From: Acidobacteriota bacterium
GTDB taxonomy: Bacteria > Acidobacteriota > Vicinamibacteria > Vicinamibacterales > CAVVIG01
Length of the DNA stretch: 45,461 nucleotides
NCBI GenBank assembly: GCA_025463215.1
Contig: JAOBWF010000152.1
Span: 1-45,461, forward strand
Direction of reading: 5' to 3'
Position 1 is the first letter of the stretch. Every line of letters starts with the position of its first letter. The notes under the pieces were generated by a model, which worked only from the letters and a program-made list of their open reading frames with translations, was not told where the DNA came from and searched no databases. Both the position numbers and the translations under genes were made by a program. Shown here one piece after another: positions 27,947 to 35,640 of this stretch.

Positions 27947-28446
27947 GCCGTTGGCACAGACGTCTGTCGGTGGCACTGTTCGCGGCCTGCGTGATGTCGC
28001 GCGGCGTCCGTCTGGGCGCCGACGAACGGAAGCTGCTGCCGGCGTTCACCGTGGTGGCGCCGACGGGCGCCGCCGTTGCCATCTCCGAGCTGTCAACGGA
28101 GCCGCACGCGCTGCTCGTCTATGTCGTTCCGGACTGTCGAGCGTGCGACCGATTAATCGCGGCGTTGATCGACTGGCAACCCACGCTTCCAGCCAATCGA
28201 TTGGTGATCATCATCGGTGCCGCGACGGACCCTGCGCGAACCTACGCACAGGACCGTCACATTGCCGGGACGGGCGGCATTGCCTGGTACGCCGATCCGC
28301 TTCAAACCGGAGCGTCGGCGCTCGGGTTGCAACACATGCCCGCGCTCGTCGCGCTCGACGACGGCCGGGTGGAATGGACCGTCTCGGGAGTACTGAACGC
28401 ACCGAGCGCGCTCGAGTCGATCGTCAGAAGCTGGACGGCACGGTGA
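27943..28446 (+). CDS. Exported thioredoxin-like protein with CxxC motif (167 aa)
   Basis: The ATG at 27943 overlaps the TGA of the Gly-rich gene (ATGA), indicating translational coupling. The N-terminus (MSRWHRR followed by LSVALFAACVM) looks like a signal peptide or membrane anchor. The body fits a TlpA/peroxiredoxin-like thioredoxin fold: LPAFTVVAPTG (residues 32-42), then a beta strand LLVYVVPDC leading into C65-R-A-C68 at the start of a helix, and a later MPALVALDDG segment (cis-Pro-like loop and strand). The predicted role is thiol-disulfide chemistry in the periplasm or at the surface. As the last gene of the giant-protein operon it may oxidise or isomerise cysteine pairs in the upstream products; that is inference. 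Confidence 0.87.
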
Positions 28447-28486
28447 CGCCATCGCTCACGCGGTGGATTGCGAATCGGCATAGATT

Positions 28487-28504
28487 GCCCTCCTAATGGA
28501 GGGC
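28487..28504 (+). terminator. Stem-loop after the giant-protein operon
   Basis: GCCCTCC, a TAAT loop and GGAGGGC form a perfect 7-bp hairpin 40 nt after the last stop codon of the operon. No T-tract follows, so it could be a Rho-dependent or processing element rather than a classic terminator. Its CCTCC arm could also pair with the strong Shine-Dalgarno at 28521-28528. Confidence 0.45.
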
Positions 28505-28520
28505 GGGCGTCGAGTCCGCC

Positions 28521-28528
28521 AAGGAGGA
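28521..28528 (+). promoter_or_regulatory. Strong Shine-Dalgarno of a decayed gene
   Basis: AAGGAGGA lies 6 nt before the ATG at 28535. It is the best ribosome-binding site in the neighbourhood yet it serves a frame of only ten codons, which supports a recently broken gene. Confidence 0.65.
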
Positions 28529-28534
28529 GCGAAT

Positions 28535-28732
28535 ATGTGCGATCAGGATCGGTTTGAGAGGGATTGACAGGAGTTCGAAGCGCGGGGGCTGGTGACACGG
28601 CGACCGTTCGGCCGCTGCTGGGCGCGACGAGGTTCTCGCGCCCACCGGCGACACGACACCCTGCTCGTCTACGGCTACGTCGAACCGGCAGATCCGCGTT
28701 TGTCATCAGGTCGCGCCGCCGGCGCATTCTGA
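28535..28732 (+). pseudogene. Decayed N-terminus of a probable Tat-exported dienelactone-hydrolase-like gene
   Basis: From the ATG at 28535 the frame reads MCDQDRFERD, then TGA at 28565-28567, then QEFEARGLVTRR followed by PFG. This looks like the leader of exported hydrolases that begin MCDQ and carry a twin-arginine TRRxFG motif; a CGA-to-TGA change would explain the stop. Just after the RR motif the expected LLGA segment appears only in another frame (bases about 28612-28629), implying a frameshift as well. Beyond about 28640 I recognise nothing of the enzyme, so most of the gene has been lost or scrambled before the SDR gene begins. The stretch 28447-28875 holds no other gene that I can support. 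The family assignment comes from the leader pattern only. Confidence 0.45.
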
Positions 28733-28856
28733 AGGCGGAGGCGGGCGGCGCGGGTCGACAAGGAACGGGGCTGCGTTCAACAGTGTCGACGCTTTGCCCC
28801 AGGCGCTACGCTGGCGATCCTGCCATCAATCCGCTGGCATCAGGCCCTCTCTGTCG

Positions 28857-28874
28857 CCTCACCAGCAGGTGAGG
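28857..28874 (-). terminator. Stem-loop at the 3' end of the SDR gene
   Basis: CCTCACC, loop AGCA and GGTGAGG form a perfect 7-bp hairpin directly downstream of the minus-strand SDR stop codon. No T-run follows on the minus strand, so factor-independent termination is uncertain. Confidence 0.4.
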
Positions 28875-28875
28875 G

Positions 28876-29871
28876 TCAAGATGGCACCTTGGCCCTGAAT
28901 TTCCTGGCCCGTGCTGCAAGCATCGTCAGCCACTGGATTTCGAGGTCGGTGCCCCGGCGGAACAGGTCGATCCACTCCGGCGGGAGCACCGAGAAGTCGA
29001 TCGCGTGGCGGCCCCAGTCCGGACGCCGGCCGTCGTAGTCGGTGAAGCCGTACTCGCGCGCCAGCTCCCACGAGCTGAGGAGCAAGCCCGTGCGGTGCCG
29101 CACCTTCGCATCCGCGGCCAGCGCGGCAATCGCGCGCCCCACGAACAGCGGCGACTCCGACACCAGGAAATTCGGATCCTTCGTGCCCGCCTCGCGCCAG
29201 GTGTCTTCGGTCACCTCGAAGTGCTGCAGCATCGTTTCCGAGCGGAGGAAGCCGGGCGTGACGGCGAGGACGGTGATGCCATGCGCCGCCAGTTCGGTGG
29301 CCCACTGGAGCGGCAGCACCTTCTGCGCGGTCTTGACCGCATGCGCCACCGGGTTCGCGCCGCCGCCGATGATGTCGTTTTCGGTCACTTCCACGATCAG
29401 GCCACGCTTCGCCGGCATCATCGCGAGCGCCGCATGCTTGGCGGTGATGATGCGCGAGGTGAGCCCCTGCCGGAACATCGCGTCGGCCTTCGTGAGATCC
29501 GTCTGCCAGAGGAAGCCGTGCTTCTTCAGCAGCGGATCTTCTCCGGCCACACTGTCCACGACGACATCGAGGCGATGGTGGGTGCGGAGGATCCGGCGGA
29601 ACAGCGCAGCGACCTCGCGTTCGCTCGTGTGATCGACGCGCACGGCGATCGCGGTACCGCCCGCCGCCTTGATCAGCGCCGCGGTCTCGTTGATGGTCTC
29701 GGGCCGCCCGTACGGCGACGGCTTGCCGGTAACACTGCGGCCCGTGCAGTAGACCGCCGCGCCCGCTTCCGCGAGCGCGCGTGCGATGCCGCGGCCGGCG
29801 CCGCGCGTGGCGCCGGCGACGAGAGCCACGCGTCCAGCGAGCCCCTTCTGGATCGATTTCCGGTTGGCCAT
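28876..29871 (-). CDS. SDR family oxidoreductase-like protein lacking the catalytic tyrosine (331 aa)
   Basis: The Rossmann start is clear: VALVAGATRGAGRGIA (residues 15-30) carries the TGxxxGxG-type nucleotide loop, and VDSVAG (105-110) replaces the NNAG motif. The region around the active site reads GLIVEVTEND (157-166) and later NPVAHAVK (173-180). Lys180 aligns with the catalytic Lys of the YxxxK motif, but the Tyr position is Ala176 and the usual Ser is not obvious. The following GITVLAVTPGFLRSE segment (198-212) is typical of classical SDRs. The enzyme may therefore act by altered chemistry, bind NAD(P)(H) without dehydrogenase activity, or be degenerating. The ATG at 29871 is the natural start. 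The gene is monocistronic, with short hairpins on both sides. Confidence 0.85.
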   Translation of the reverse strand: MANRKSIQKGLAGRVALVAGATRGAGRGIARALAEAGAAVYCTGRSVTGKPSPYGRPETINETAALIKAAGGTAIAVRVDHTSEREVAALFRRILRTHHRLDVVVDSVAGEDPLLKKHGFLWQTDLTKADAMFRQGLTSRIITAKHAALAMMPAKRGLIVEVTENDIIGGGANPVAHAVKTAQKVLPLQWATELAAHGITVLAVTPGFLRSETMLQHFEVTEDTWREAGTKDPNFLVSESPLFVGRAIAALAADAKVRHRTGLLLSSWELAREYGFTDYDGRRPDWGRHAIDFSVLPPEWIDLFRRGTDLEIQWLTMLAARARKFRAKVPS

Positions 29872-30037
29872 GATTGCGTTATGCTGCCGCGTCCGAGACC
29901 ATCAGGGCATGGATGTCAGTCGCTCGAAACTAAACAAGGCTGTCGTTCATGTCAAGCGAGCACCGATCGGCCCCGGAGTCTTCGAACCAATCTGCTGTTT
30001 CTTCCGCTGAAGATCGTCTGACGCGAGAATTCAGGAT

Positions 30038-30058
30038 CCGGCGCCGGGCACGCGCCGG
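30038..30058 (-). terminator. Weak stem-loop downstream of the CDF gene
   Basis: CCGGCGC and GCGCCGG are separated by 7 nt, about 70 nt past the minus-strand CDF stop. No T-tract is present. The rest of 29872-30127 holds no gene that I can see. Confidence 0.25.
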
Positions 30059-30127
30059 CGAGAAGACTCGGATAAGGAATGTTCCGCAAGTCTAGCCTCC
30101 CGGTGGTGTCGTGTGGCTGTTCGCCGA

Positions 30128-31096
30128 TCAATCAACCCCGCTCACGTCAGGACCAGGGCGGACGTAGACGTAGGCGATTCGGTCGTCGGTCTGCTTCAGC
30201 GCGCGGGTGAGATCGCGGATCGCCTCGCGCAAATCGGCGAGCGTCATGTCTGATCGGAAGTCGAGCGTGAGTGCGACGAGCACCGACTTCGGGCCGAGGT
30301 GCAGCGTCGCGATGTCGACGACGTTGTCGATGCGCGCGTCGTTGTGCAGCAGGCGCTTGATGTCGGCCATGACGGGCGGCGCGACCGCTTCGCCGGCGAT
30401 CAGGCTGCGGGTTTCGTTGGCAAGCACGAAGGCGACGGCCGTCAGGAGGCCGCCGATCGCAATCGACGCGGCGCCGTCCGCCCAGCGGATGTGGAACACG
30501 GCGGACCCGAGCACGCCGAACGCGGCGATCGCGATCCCGGCCAGCGCCGCGGAGTCTTCCAGCAGGCTGGCATAGAGGCTGGGGTCCTTCGAGACGTGGA
30601 TGAAGGTCCACAGCGGGACGTCGCGGCCGCGCACCACGCGCTTGAACTCGCGAAACGCGATCGCGAGCGTCGAGCCTTCGAAGACCGCGGCGATCGCGAG
30701 CACGGTGAAACTGGTCGCCGGCGACTGAATCGGCTCGGGCGAGACGATGTGCTGCACTCCCTGATACAACGACACGCCGCCGCCGAGCAGCAGTACCATG
30801 ACCGCCACGATGAAGGACCAGAAATAGCTCTCCATGCCGTGGCCGAGCGGATGGCCGGCGTCGGCCGGCCGGCGCGCGCGCGACTGGCCGACGAGCAGCA
30901 GCAGCTGGTCGGCCGAGTCGACGAGTGAGTGCACGCCTTCGGTGAACATCGCACTCGAGCCGGAGACGCCCCAGGCGACGAACTTGGCGACGGCGATCGC
31001 GACGTTACCCGCGAGCGCCGCATAGACGACGCGCGCTGAACCGTCGGCCCGCTCGCGCCGCGCGGTCGGCGCGCCCGCTCGGGCGACCTGGCGCAT
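30128..31096 (-). CDS. Cation diffusion facilitator (CDF/SLC30A9-like) transporter (322 aa)
   Basis: This is an inner-membrane metal/proton antiporter of the CDF family, most like the SLC30A9 branch. It shows TM1 (VVYAALAGNVAIAVAKF), then the metal site EGVHSLVD (residues 53-60, with His56 and Asp60), the HPLGHGMESYFWSF segment of the loop and TM3, and a second site in SLLEDSAALAG (Glu180-Asp181). The C-terminus (about 230-322) is the usual cytoplasmic alpha/beta dimerisation domain with metal-site-like VALTLDF and YVYVRPG. I chose the ATG at 31096; an in-frame extension to 31168 adds a non-conserved Arg-rich leader. The glycosyltransferase gene lies 90 nt upstream on the same strand. The likely substrate is Zn(II) or another divalent cation and cannot be told from sequence. 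Confidence 0.88.
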   Translation of the reverse strand: MRQVARAGAPTARRERADGSARVVYAALAGNVAIAVAKFVAWGVSGSSAMFTEGVHSLVDSADQLLLLVGQSRARRPADAGHPLGHGMESYFWSFIVAVMVLLLGGGVSLYQGVQHIVSPEPIQSPATSFTVLAIAAVFEGSTLAIAFREFKRVVRGRDVPLWTFIHVSKDPSLYASLLEDSAALAGIAIAAFGVLGSAVFHIRWADGAASIAIGGLLTAVAFVLANETRSLIAGEAVAPPVMADIKRLLHNDARIDNVVDIATLHLGPKSVLVALTLDFRSDMTLADLREAIRDLTRALKQTDDRIAYVYVRPGPDVSGVD

Positions 31097-31186
31097 GGCG
31101 TAGTGTACGCCGAAGCTCACGCCGGCCCCGCGCGGCGGCTGACACGACGCGCGCTCTCGACGCGACACCCGCGTAACGTGGAGACG

Positions 31187-32242
31187 CTAGGTCGCGAGAT
31201 CGACGCGGTCTTCGGCGAGCGGAGCGGGGGAGACCGCGGCGGCCGTGCGGCTCGTCGCCGGACCGTCCGCGACAGGCAGGTGGCGGTCGGCCCAACGCTG
31301 GCGCACGACGCCGGCAAAGAAGCAGAGCCACAGCTCGTAGTCGAACGCGGTGGCGACGTGGCCCTGCGCCGCGTGCCAGGCGAGGGCGGCGGCAGTGTGT
31401 CCGGCTTTCGCCAGCAGATGGACCGGCACGCCGCCGACACGCCGGGCACCGGCGTGCGGCGGGTGCTGCAGCTCCGGCTCCTCGAGATCGAAGCCGCCCT
31501 GCTTGAACAGCAGCGCGCGGCTGATGCCGTGCCAATACAGCCATCGCCGGAAATACTGCTTCTGCAGACGTTCGGCGACGACGAGGTGGTGAACGACCAT
31601 GTCCGGCAGATAGAAGCCGCGCGCGCCGGACGCCCGCGCCCGCAGATGCCACTCGCGCTGCGCCTGGTTCCGCAGTGTGCCGGACTTTCGACCGAGGCGG
31701 TTGTCGAACAGCCCGACCCGCTCGAACACGTCGCGGCGATACGCGACGTTGACGCCGAGCGGCCACGAAATCCCGCAGCCGAACTCACGTACCGAGGTGC
31801 CGTGATCGAGCAGCGCGATCACTTTCGCATGGAGGCCGCCCCGTTCGGCCAGCCACACAGGCTTTTCGCCGCCCCAGAGCGGCAGGACGCGGCCGCCGAC
31901 GAACTCGCACTGGTGCTTGTCGAACCCGGCGAGTGCGCGTTCCAGCCAGTCGGCCTCGAAGCGCGCGTCATCGTCGGTCGCCGCGATCACCTCGCCGGTC
32001 GTCGCCCTGATGCCGCTGTTCAGCGCCGCGTACTTGCCTTCCTCAGCTTCGAACAGATACCGCAACGGAAATGGATACCAGCGAGCGGCGCTTTCGACCA
32101 CCTGCCGCGTCTCATCGGTTGAGCGGTTGTCCACGACCAGCAGCTCGAGGTCACACGGTCGCCGGATGGCGGCCAAGCTGGCGAGCGTATCGTGAAGGTC
32201 AGCCGCGCGGTTGGCTGTCGCGATAATGATCGATGCGTGCAT
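31187..32242 (-). CDS. Family 2 glycosyltransferase (351 aa)
   Basis: This is a GT-A fold glycosyltransferase. The N-terminus has ASIIIATANRAADLHDTLAS (nucleotide-binding strand and helix, residues 3-22), LLVVDNRSTDET (34-45), EGKYAALNSG (68-77) and the metal-binding ATDDDARF (88-95, a DxD-type motif). Later WPLGVNVAYRRDVFERVG matches the acceptor-side region of GT2 enzymes. AGGAG lies 5 nt before the ATG at 32242, supporting this start. There is no transmembrane segment, so it is probably a cytosolic or membrane-associated enzyme adding sugars to a surface glycan or lipid. Donor and acceptor are unknown. Confidence 0.9.
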   Translation of the reverse strand: MHASIIIATANRAADLHDTLASLAAIRRPCDLELLVVDNRSTDETRQVVESAARWYPFPLRYLFEAEEGKYAALNSGIRATTGEVIAATDDDARFEADWLERALAGFDKHQCEFVGGRVLPLWGGEKPVWLAERGGLHAKVIALLDHGTSVREFGCGISWPLGVNVAYRRDVFERVGLFDNRLGRKSGTLRNQAQREWHLRARASGARGFYLPDMVVHHLVVAERLQKQYFRRWLYWHGISRALLFKQGGFDLEEPELQHPPHAGARRVGGVPVHLLAKAGHTAAALAWHAAQGHVATAFDYELWLCFFAGVVRQRWADRHLPVADGPATSRTAAAVSPAPLAEDRVDLAT

Positions 32243-32297
32243 CTCGACTCCTGCTGAGCCCGTTACCCTCGCGTCGTGGTCGCAATAGCTGCGCCAC

Positions 32298-32412
32298 CTG
32301 AGTTCTCAGCTGTTTCCTCGGCCACAGGAAATCGAGCGCGCCTTTAGAGCAGACGGATGCCGTACCTGATGAAGGCAGTCGCCAACAATGAGAACGGACG
32401 TTGACCGTCAAC
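32298..32412. promoter_or_regulatory. Divergent intergenic region with three inverted repeats
   Basis: Between the minus-strand glycosyltransferase and the plus-strand membrane pair, 32243-32456 holds three symmetric elements. They are CTGAG-TT-CTCAG (32298-32309), TTTCCT-7-AGGAAA (32313-32331) and the 13-bp palindrome GTTGAC-C-GTCAAC (32400-32412). The last contains a TTGAC -35-like core, 45 nt before the plus-strand ATG. No good -10 is evident. An operator role is possible but unproven. Confidence 0.3.
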
Positions 32413-32456
32413 ATGGCGCAGATGCGCGGAATGCGATTTGCTGCCGAGCCACGCGC

Positions 32457-32921
32457 ATGAGCCCGCGACGGCGAACCTTCATCAACATCCTCATCGGATT
32501 TGTGATCGCCGGATCGGCATACGACATCGTCACGGATCAGGAGCACTGGCCGTTTTCGCAGTACCCGATGTTCTCGGGGGTATGGCGTAGCTCGACATTT
32601 ACGTGGCTGCGCCTGTTCGGTGTCACCGCGGATGGCCGGGAATTTCCGCTCGACGCCAACCGCTACGTCGCACCGTTCGACCAGTCGCGGCTGCCGAAAG
32701 CCTTGAGGCGGATTCTCGACGGACGCGACGGCGACGTCCGCGTCCGCCTGGCGCTCGCCGACTGCCTCGCGCGCTACGAACAGCTGCGTCGGGACAAGTC
32801 GCACGACGGTCCACCGCTCACAGCGCTGCGGTTGTACGAGCTCGAATGGACGATCGACGCGCAGGCCGCGAACGTCAATCGGCCGGATCGGCGTACCTTC
32901 ATCGCCGAGGTGGCGCGCTGA
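32457..32921 (+). CDS. Small single-pass membrane protein paired with HTTM gene (154 aa)
   Basis: The ATG at 32457 gives MSPRRRTF followed by one hydrophobic helix (INILIGFVIAGSAYDIV, residues 9-25). After that comes a soluble, probably periplasmic, domain with WPFSQYPMFSGVW near residue 30 and many charged residues. An earlier in-frame ATG at 32388 would put a polar tail before the helix and is less likely. No Shine-Dalgarno is clear. Its TGA overlaps the ATG of the HTTM gene by one base (TGATG), so the two are translationally coupled. I do not know the family by name. The QYPMFS segment suggests a conserved partner of HTTM proteins, which is an inference from context. Confidence 0.8.
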   Translation: MSPRRRTFINILIGFVIAGSAYDIVTDQEHWPFSQYPMFSGVWRSSTFTWLRLFGVTADGREFPLDANRYVAPFDQSRLPKALRRILDGRDGDVRVRLALADCLARYEQLRRDKSHDGPPLTALRLYELEWTIDAQAANVNRPDRRTFIAEVAR

Positions 32922-33940
32922 TGCGGCGGCTGCTCGCGCGCTGGAATGCCTTCTGGTTTGCGCCCGCCCCGGCGTTGACGCTCGGAATCTGCCGCGCGCT
33001 GTTCTTCGCCCTCCTGTTCCTGTGGCAGTGGCACCACGATTTCTCGGCGTGGGGCCGCTATTCGTCCGTGTTCTGGATGCCGATCTGGCTGTTCGAGAAC
33101 GCGCACGTCCCGCAGCTCTCGGCGCAGACGATCGGCGCGCTGCAGTCGCTGTGGAAGGCGTCGCTGCTCCTCAGCGCCATCGGCCTGTTCACGCGGCCGG
33201 CGATGGCGGTCGCCTTCGTGCTCGGCGCCTACCTGATGGGACTGCCGCACAACTTCGGCCAGACCCAGCACTTCGACACGCTCGTCGTGTTCGCCACCGG
33301 CGCGCTGGCGGTATCCCGCGCCGCAGATGCCTGCTCGCTCGACGCGCTCCTCGCCGGGGCGTCGGGCCGATCGGCGTCACCACCGCCGGACGACGGCGAA
33401 TACCGGTGGCCGATTCGGATGGTGTGGGTCACGATGTCGCTGATCTTCTGCGCCGCGGGGCTCTCGAAGCTGAGGCACTCCGGCCTCGAGTGGATCTTCT
33501 CGGATAATCTCGCGCTGCTCCTGCTGCGCCAGCAGTACCACATCTCCGACGGCGAGCCGTTGACGCGCTGGGGGATTCCGGTGGCGCATCACCCATGGGC
33601 CGCGCGCGGGATGGCGTTGATGTCGGTGTCGGTCGAGACGCTGTTTCCGCTCGCGCTCTTCAGCCGCCGCGCGCGCATCGTGCTCGTCCCGGCGGGGTTC
33701 GGACTGCTCGTCGGCATCCGGACGCTGATGGGACCGACCTTCGAACAGTTCATGATGTGCGGCGTCTTCTGGGTGCCGTGGGCGGCGGTCGTCACCGCGC
33801 TGCGCCAACGATCGCCGTTCCGCGCCGTGCCGCGCCTCTGGGCCGCCCCGGGCCGTTCGGTTCCTGTCTCGCCGCTGCATGACGGGATCGACGCCACCGA
33901 CGCGCGCGCCGATCGCCCGGGGGTGCGGGCGGCCAGCTGA
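32921..33940 (+). CDS. HTTM (vitamin K-dependent gamma-carboxylase-like) membrane protein (339 aa)
   Basis: This is a polytopic membrane protein with about eight hydrophobic helices. Characteristic features are a basic N-terminus leading to LTLGICRALFFALLFLWQW, then WLFENAHVPQ, HFDTLVVFATGALAVSR, VTMSLIFCAAGLSKLRHSG, and a ...NLALLLLRQQYH segment with VSVETLFPLALF. These match the HTTM domain, the membrane part of vitamin K-dependent gamma-carboxylase relatives. There is no C-terminal lumenal carboxylase domain; the protein ends in a polar tail from about residue 290. The start ATG overlaps the upstream stop by one base. Bacterial stand-alone HTTM proteins have no settled function, so carboxylase activity should not be assumed. 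Confidence 0.85.
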   Translation: MRRLLARWNAFWFAPAPALTLGICRALFFALLFLWQWHHDFSAWGRYSSVFWMPIWLFENAHVPQLSAQTIGALQSLWKASLLLSAIGLFTRPAMAVAFVLGAYLMGLPHNFGQTQHFDTLVVFATGALAVSRAADACSLDALLAGASGRSASPPPDDGEYRWPIRMVWVTMSLIFCAAGLSKLRHSGLEWIFSDNLALLLLRQQYHISDGEPLTRWGIPVAHHPWAARGMALMSVSVETLFPLALFSRRARIVLVPAGFGLLVGIRTLMGPTFEQFMMCGVFWVPWAAVVTALRQRSPFRAVPRLWAAPGRSVPVSPLHDGIDATDARADRPGVRAAS

Positions 33941-33956
33941 CCGCTTGGTGCGTCAG

Positions 33957-33970
33957 CGCGCGGAGGCGCG
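33957..33970. terminator. Short stem-loop between convergent genes
   Basis: CGCGC-GGAG-GCGCG lies in the 50-nt gap between the plus-strand HTTM gene and the minus-strand cytochrome gene. The stem is only 5 bp and has no T-tract, so it is weakly supported. Confidence 0.25.
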
Positions 33971-33990
33971 ACCCGTTCGAGCCACGCCGG

Positions 33991-35640
33991 TCATTGCGCC
34001 GCGGACCGAGAGGTAGCGGCGAGCCGCGTCGTCGCCGACGCCGCCATCGCGTCGTAGTAGGTCGTGAATCGCTGCGGCTCGGCGGCGCCGCCATACGCCT
34101 TGAGGTTGGTCGCCCACCGATAGCCGATCGGCTGATAGAGGAGTTCGGCGTCGACAACGAACGGTCCCTGCGCGCCGGCGAGCGCAATCGCGTATCGGAC
34201 GCGATCCGAGCCGCCAAGGAAATCGGGATCATCCAGCGCGCCGCCTTGCACGGCGATGTCCGGCTCCGCGGTGCGTTTGTCGAATCCGCGCGGCAGCAGC
34301 CGGTTGTCTTTGATGTAGCGCACGCCGGTCAACAGTCCGGTCGTCACCGCGCCGCTGGTGTCGGCGATGACACTCTCGTAGATTTGCACCTGATCCGCGG
34401 CCGTGATCTCTGTGTAGTGCGGTTCGAATGCGGCGGCGTCGGCATCGTTGTCGTTGCCGCAAATCGAGCCGTCTGGATTCACTGCGCCCGATTCGAAGAT
34501 CGGCCGCCCGCTGCCGTCGCGCACGACGACGTGGAGCCAGGCGCGGCGGGACGGATACGCGGTCGGCAGCTTGTGTCCGCCCAGGTTCTCGATCGCCACC
34601 GCGAGTCGGAGCCGCCCCGCCTCGACGCGCAGTTCCTCGATTGCCACGGTCGCCGCCTGCGAGCCGAGGTACAGGCCGGTGCGGTCGGCCGCGGTCGCGA
34701 GCTCCTGCGGCGGCGCCGTGACGTCGAGCGCATCGCGATAGCGGTTCAGCATCCGCTGCATGAAGAAATTCGCGCCGACGAACGTGTGTCGCGATACGCC
34801 GTCACGCGGCACACCGAACACCCGTGTGACAGCGACCGGTTCGCCGACGGCCGGCATGTGACACGACTGGCAGCTGCGCGAAGCCTTGAATTCGCTGTGC
34901 AGCCATTCCTGGTAAGGGACCTGCTCCGGCAGCCGCCCGGCCGGCTTGCCGTCCGGGCCGAGCGCCTCGGTCATCAGCGTATGGCACGTCGCGCAGATCT
35001 CCGACTGCCGGATGTGATCCGACTGCGTCGGCCGGTAGCCTTCCGACGACGTCCGCATGATCCGCGTGTGGCCGGCCTCGATCTGGAAGGGGCCGTACTC
35101 GGGCCGCTCGTCTGCGGTCACCGGCGGCGCGATCACGAATCCGCCGTTGAAGCTCTCGCGCGTGCCGAGACGCGCCGGGCTGATTTGATGGCAGACCGAA
35201 CACGACACGCCATCCGCCGCCTGGCGGCCTTCTTTCTCGTCGCGGGCGAACGGCAGGTGCGAGAACACTTCGCCCCTTCGTCCGCCCAGCTTCGCCGAGT
35301 AGCGGGTGATCGGCATGTGGCAAATCGAGCACTCGTCCTCGATCGCGGATTTGGCCGATGGATGGTCGATCGATTCGCGGCGGACGCTCGCCTGCCAATA
35401 AGGGTCGCGCGACGAGTTGGCCATCATCGTCGTGCGCCAATCGTTGCCGATCGAGATGTCCTCACCCGACGCGGTCGTCAGGCCGTTGTGACACGCAACG
35501 CACCGATCGGACGTCTGGAATTGCGGAGCGGCTGCTTTCATGCCGGCCGCGGTAGTGGTCACGATCGTCAGGACAATCACCGACACGGCGGCTGCGACCG
35601 CGAGCCAGAAGTACCGCAACGTCCGTGTCCTCACTTCCAT
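33991..35640 (-). CDS. Exported pentahaem cytochrome c (549 aa)
   Basis: The ATG at 35640 gives MEVRTRTLRYF then a hydrophobic helix (residues 11-33), so the protein is exported or anchored. Five CxxCH haem-binding motifs follow: C47-H51, C104-H108, C147-H151, C216-H220 and C257-H261. The C-terminal half (about 300-549) has no haem motif and looks beta-rich, with LAVAIENLGGHKLPTAYPS at about 340, which resembles a segment seen in other multihaem cytochromes of the periplasm. It probably transfers electrons in the periplasm or at the outer membrane. The start codon lies inside the end of the upstream gene (10-nt overlap), and a GAAGG purine tract just precedes it, so synthesis is coupled to the cytochrome-barrel protein. 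Partner reductase and electron acceptor are unknown. Confidence 0.9.
   Translation of the reverse strand: MEVRTRTLRYFWLAVAAAVSVIVLTIVTTTAAGMKAAAPQFQTSDRCVACHNGLTTASGEDISIGNDWRTTMMANSSRDPYWQASVRRESIDHPSAKSAIEDECSICHMPITRYSAKLGGRRGEVFSHLPFARDEKEGRQAADGVSCSVCHQISPARLGTRESFNGGFVIAPPVTADERPEYGPFQIEAGHTRIMRTSSEGYRPTQSDHIRQSEICATCHTLMTEALGPDGKPAGRLPEQVPYQEWLHSEFKASRSCQSCHMPAVGEPVAVTRVFGVPRDGVSRHTFVGANFFMQRMLNRYRDALDVTAPPQELATAADRTGLYLGSQAATVAIEELRVEAGRLRLAVAIENLGGHKLPTAYPSRRAWLHVVVRDGSGRPIFESGAVNPDGSICGNDNDADAAAFEPHYTEITAADQVQIYESVIADTSGAVTTGLLTGVRYIKDNRLLPRGFDKRTAEPDIAVQGGALDDPDFLGGSDRVRYAIALAGAQGPFVVDAELLYQPIGYRWATNLKAYGGAAEPQRFTTYYDAMAASATTRLAATSRSAAQ

Noticed and set aside
31097-31168. N-terminal extension of the CDF transporter to 31168
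   Set aside because: The added residues are Arg/Ser-rich without similarity to the family, which starts close to the first helix. A GTG at 31120 remains possible.
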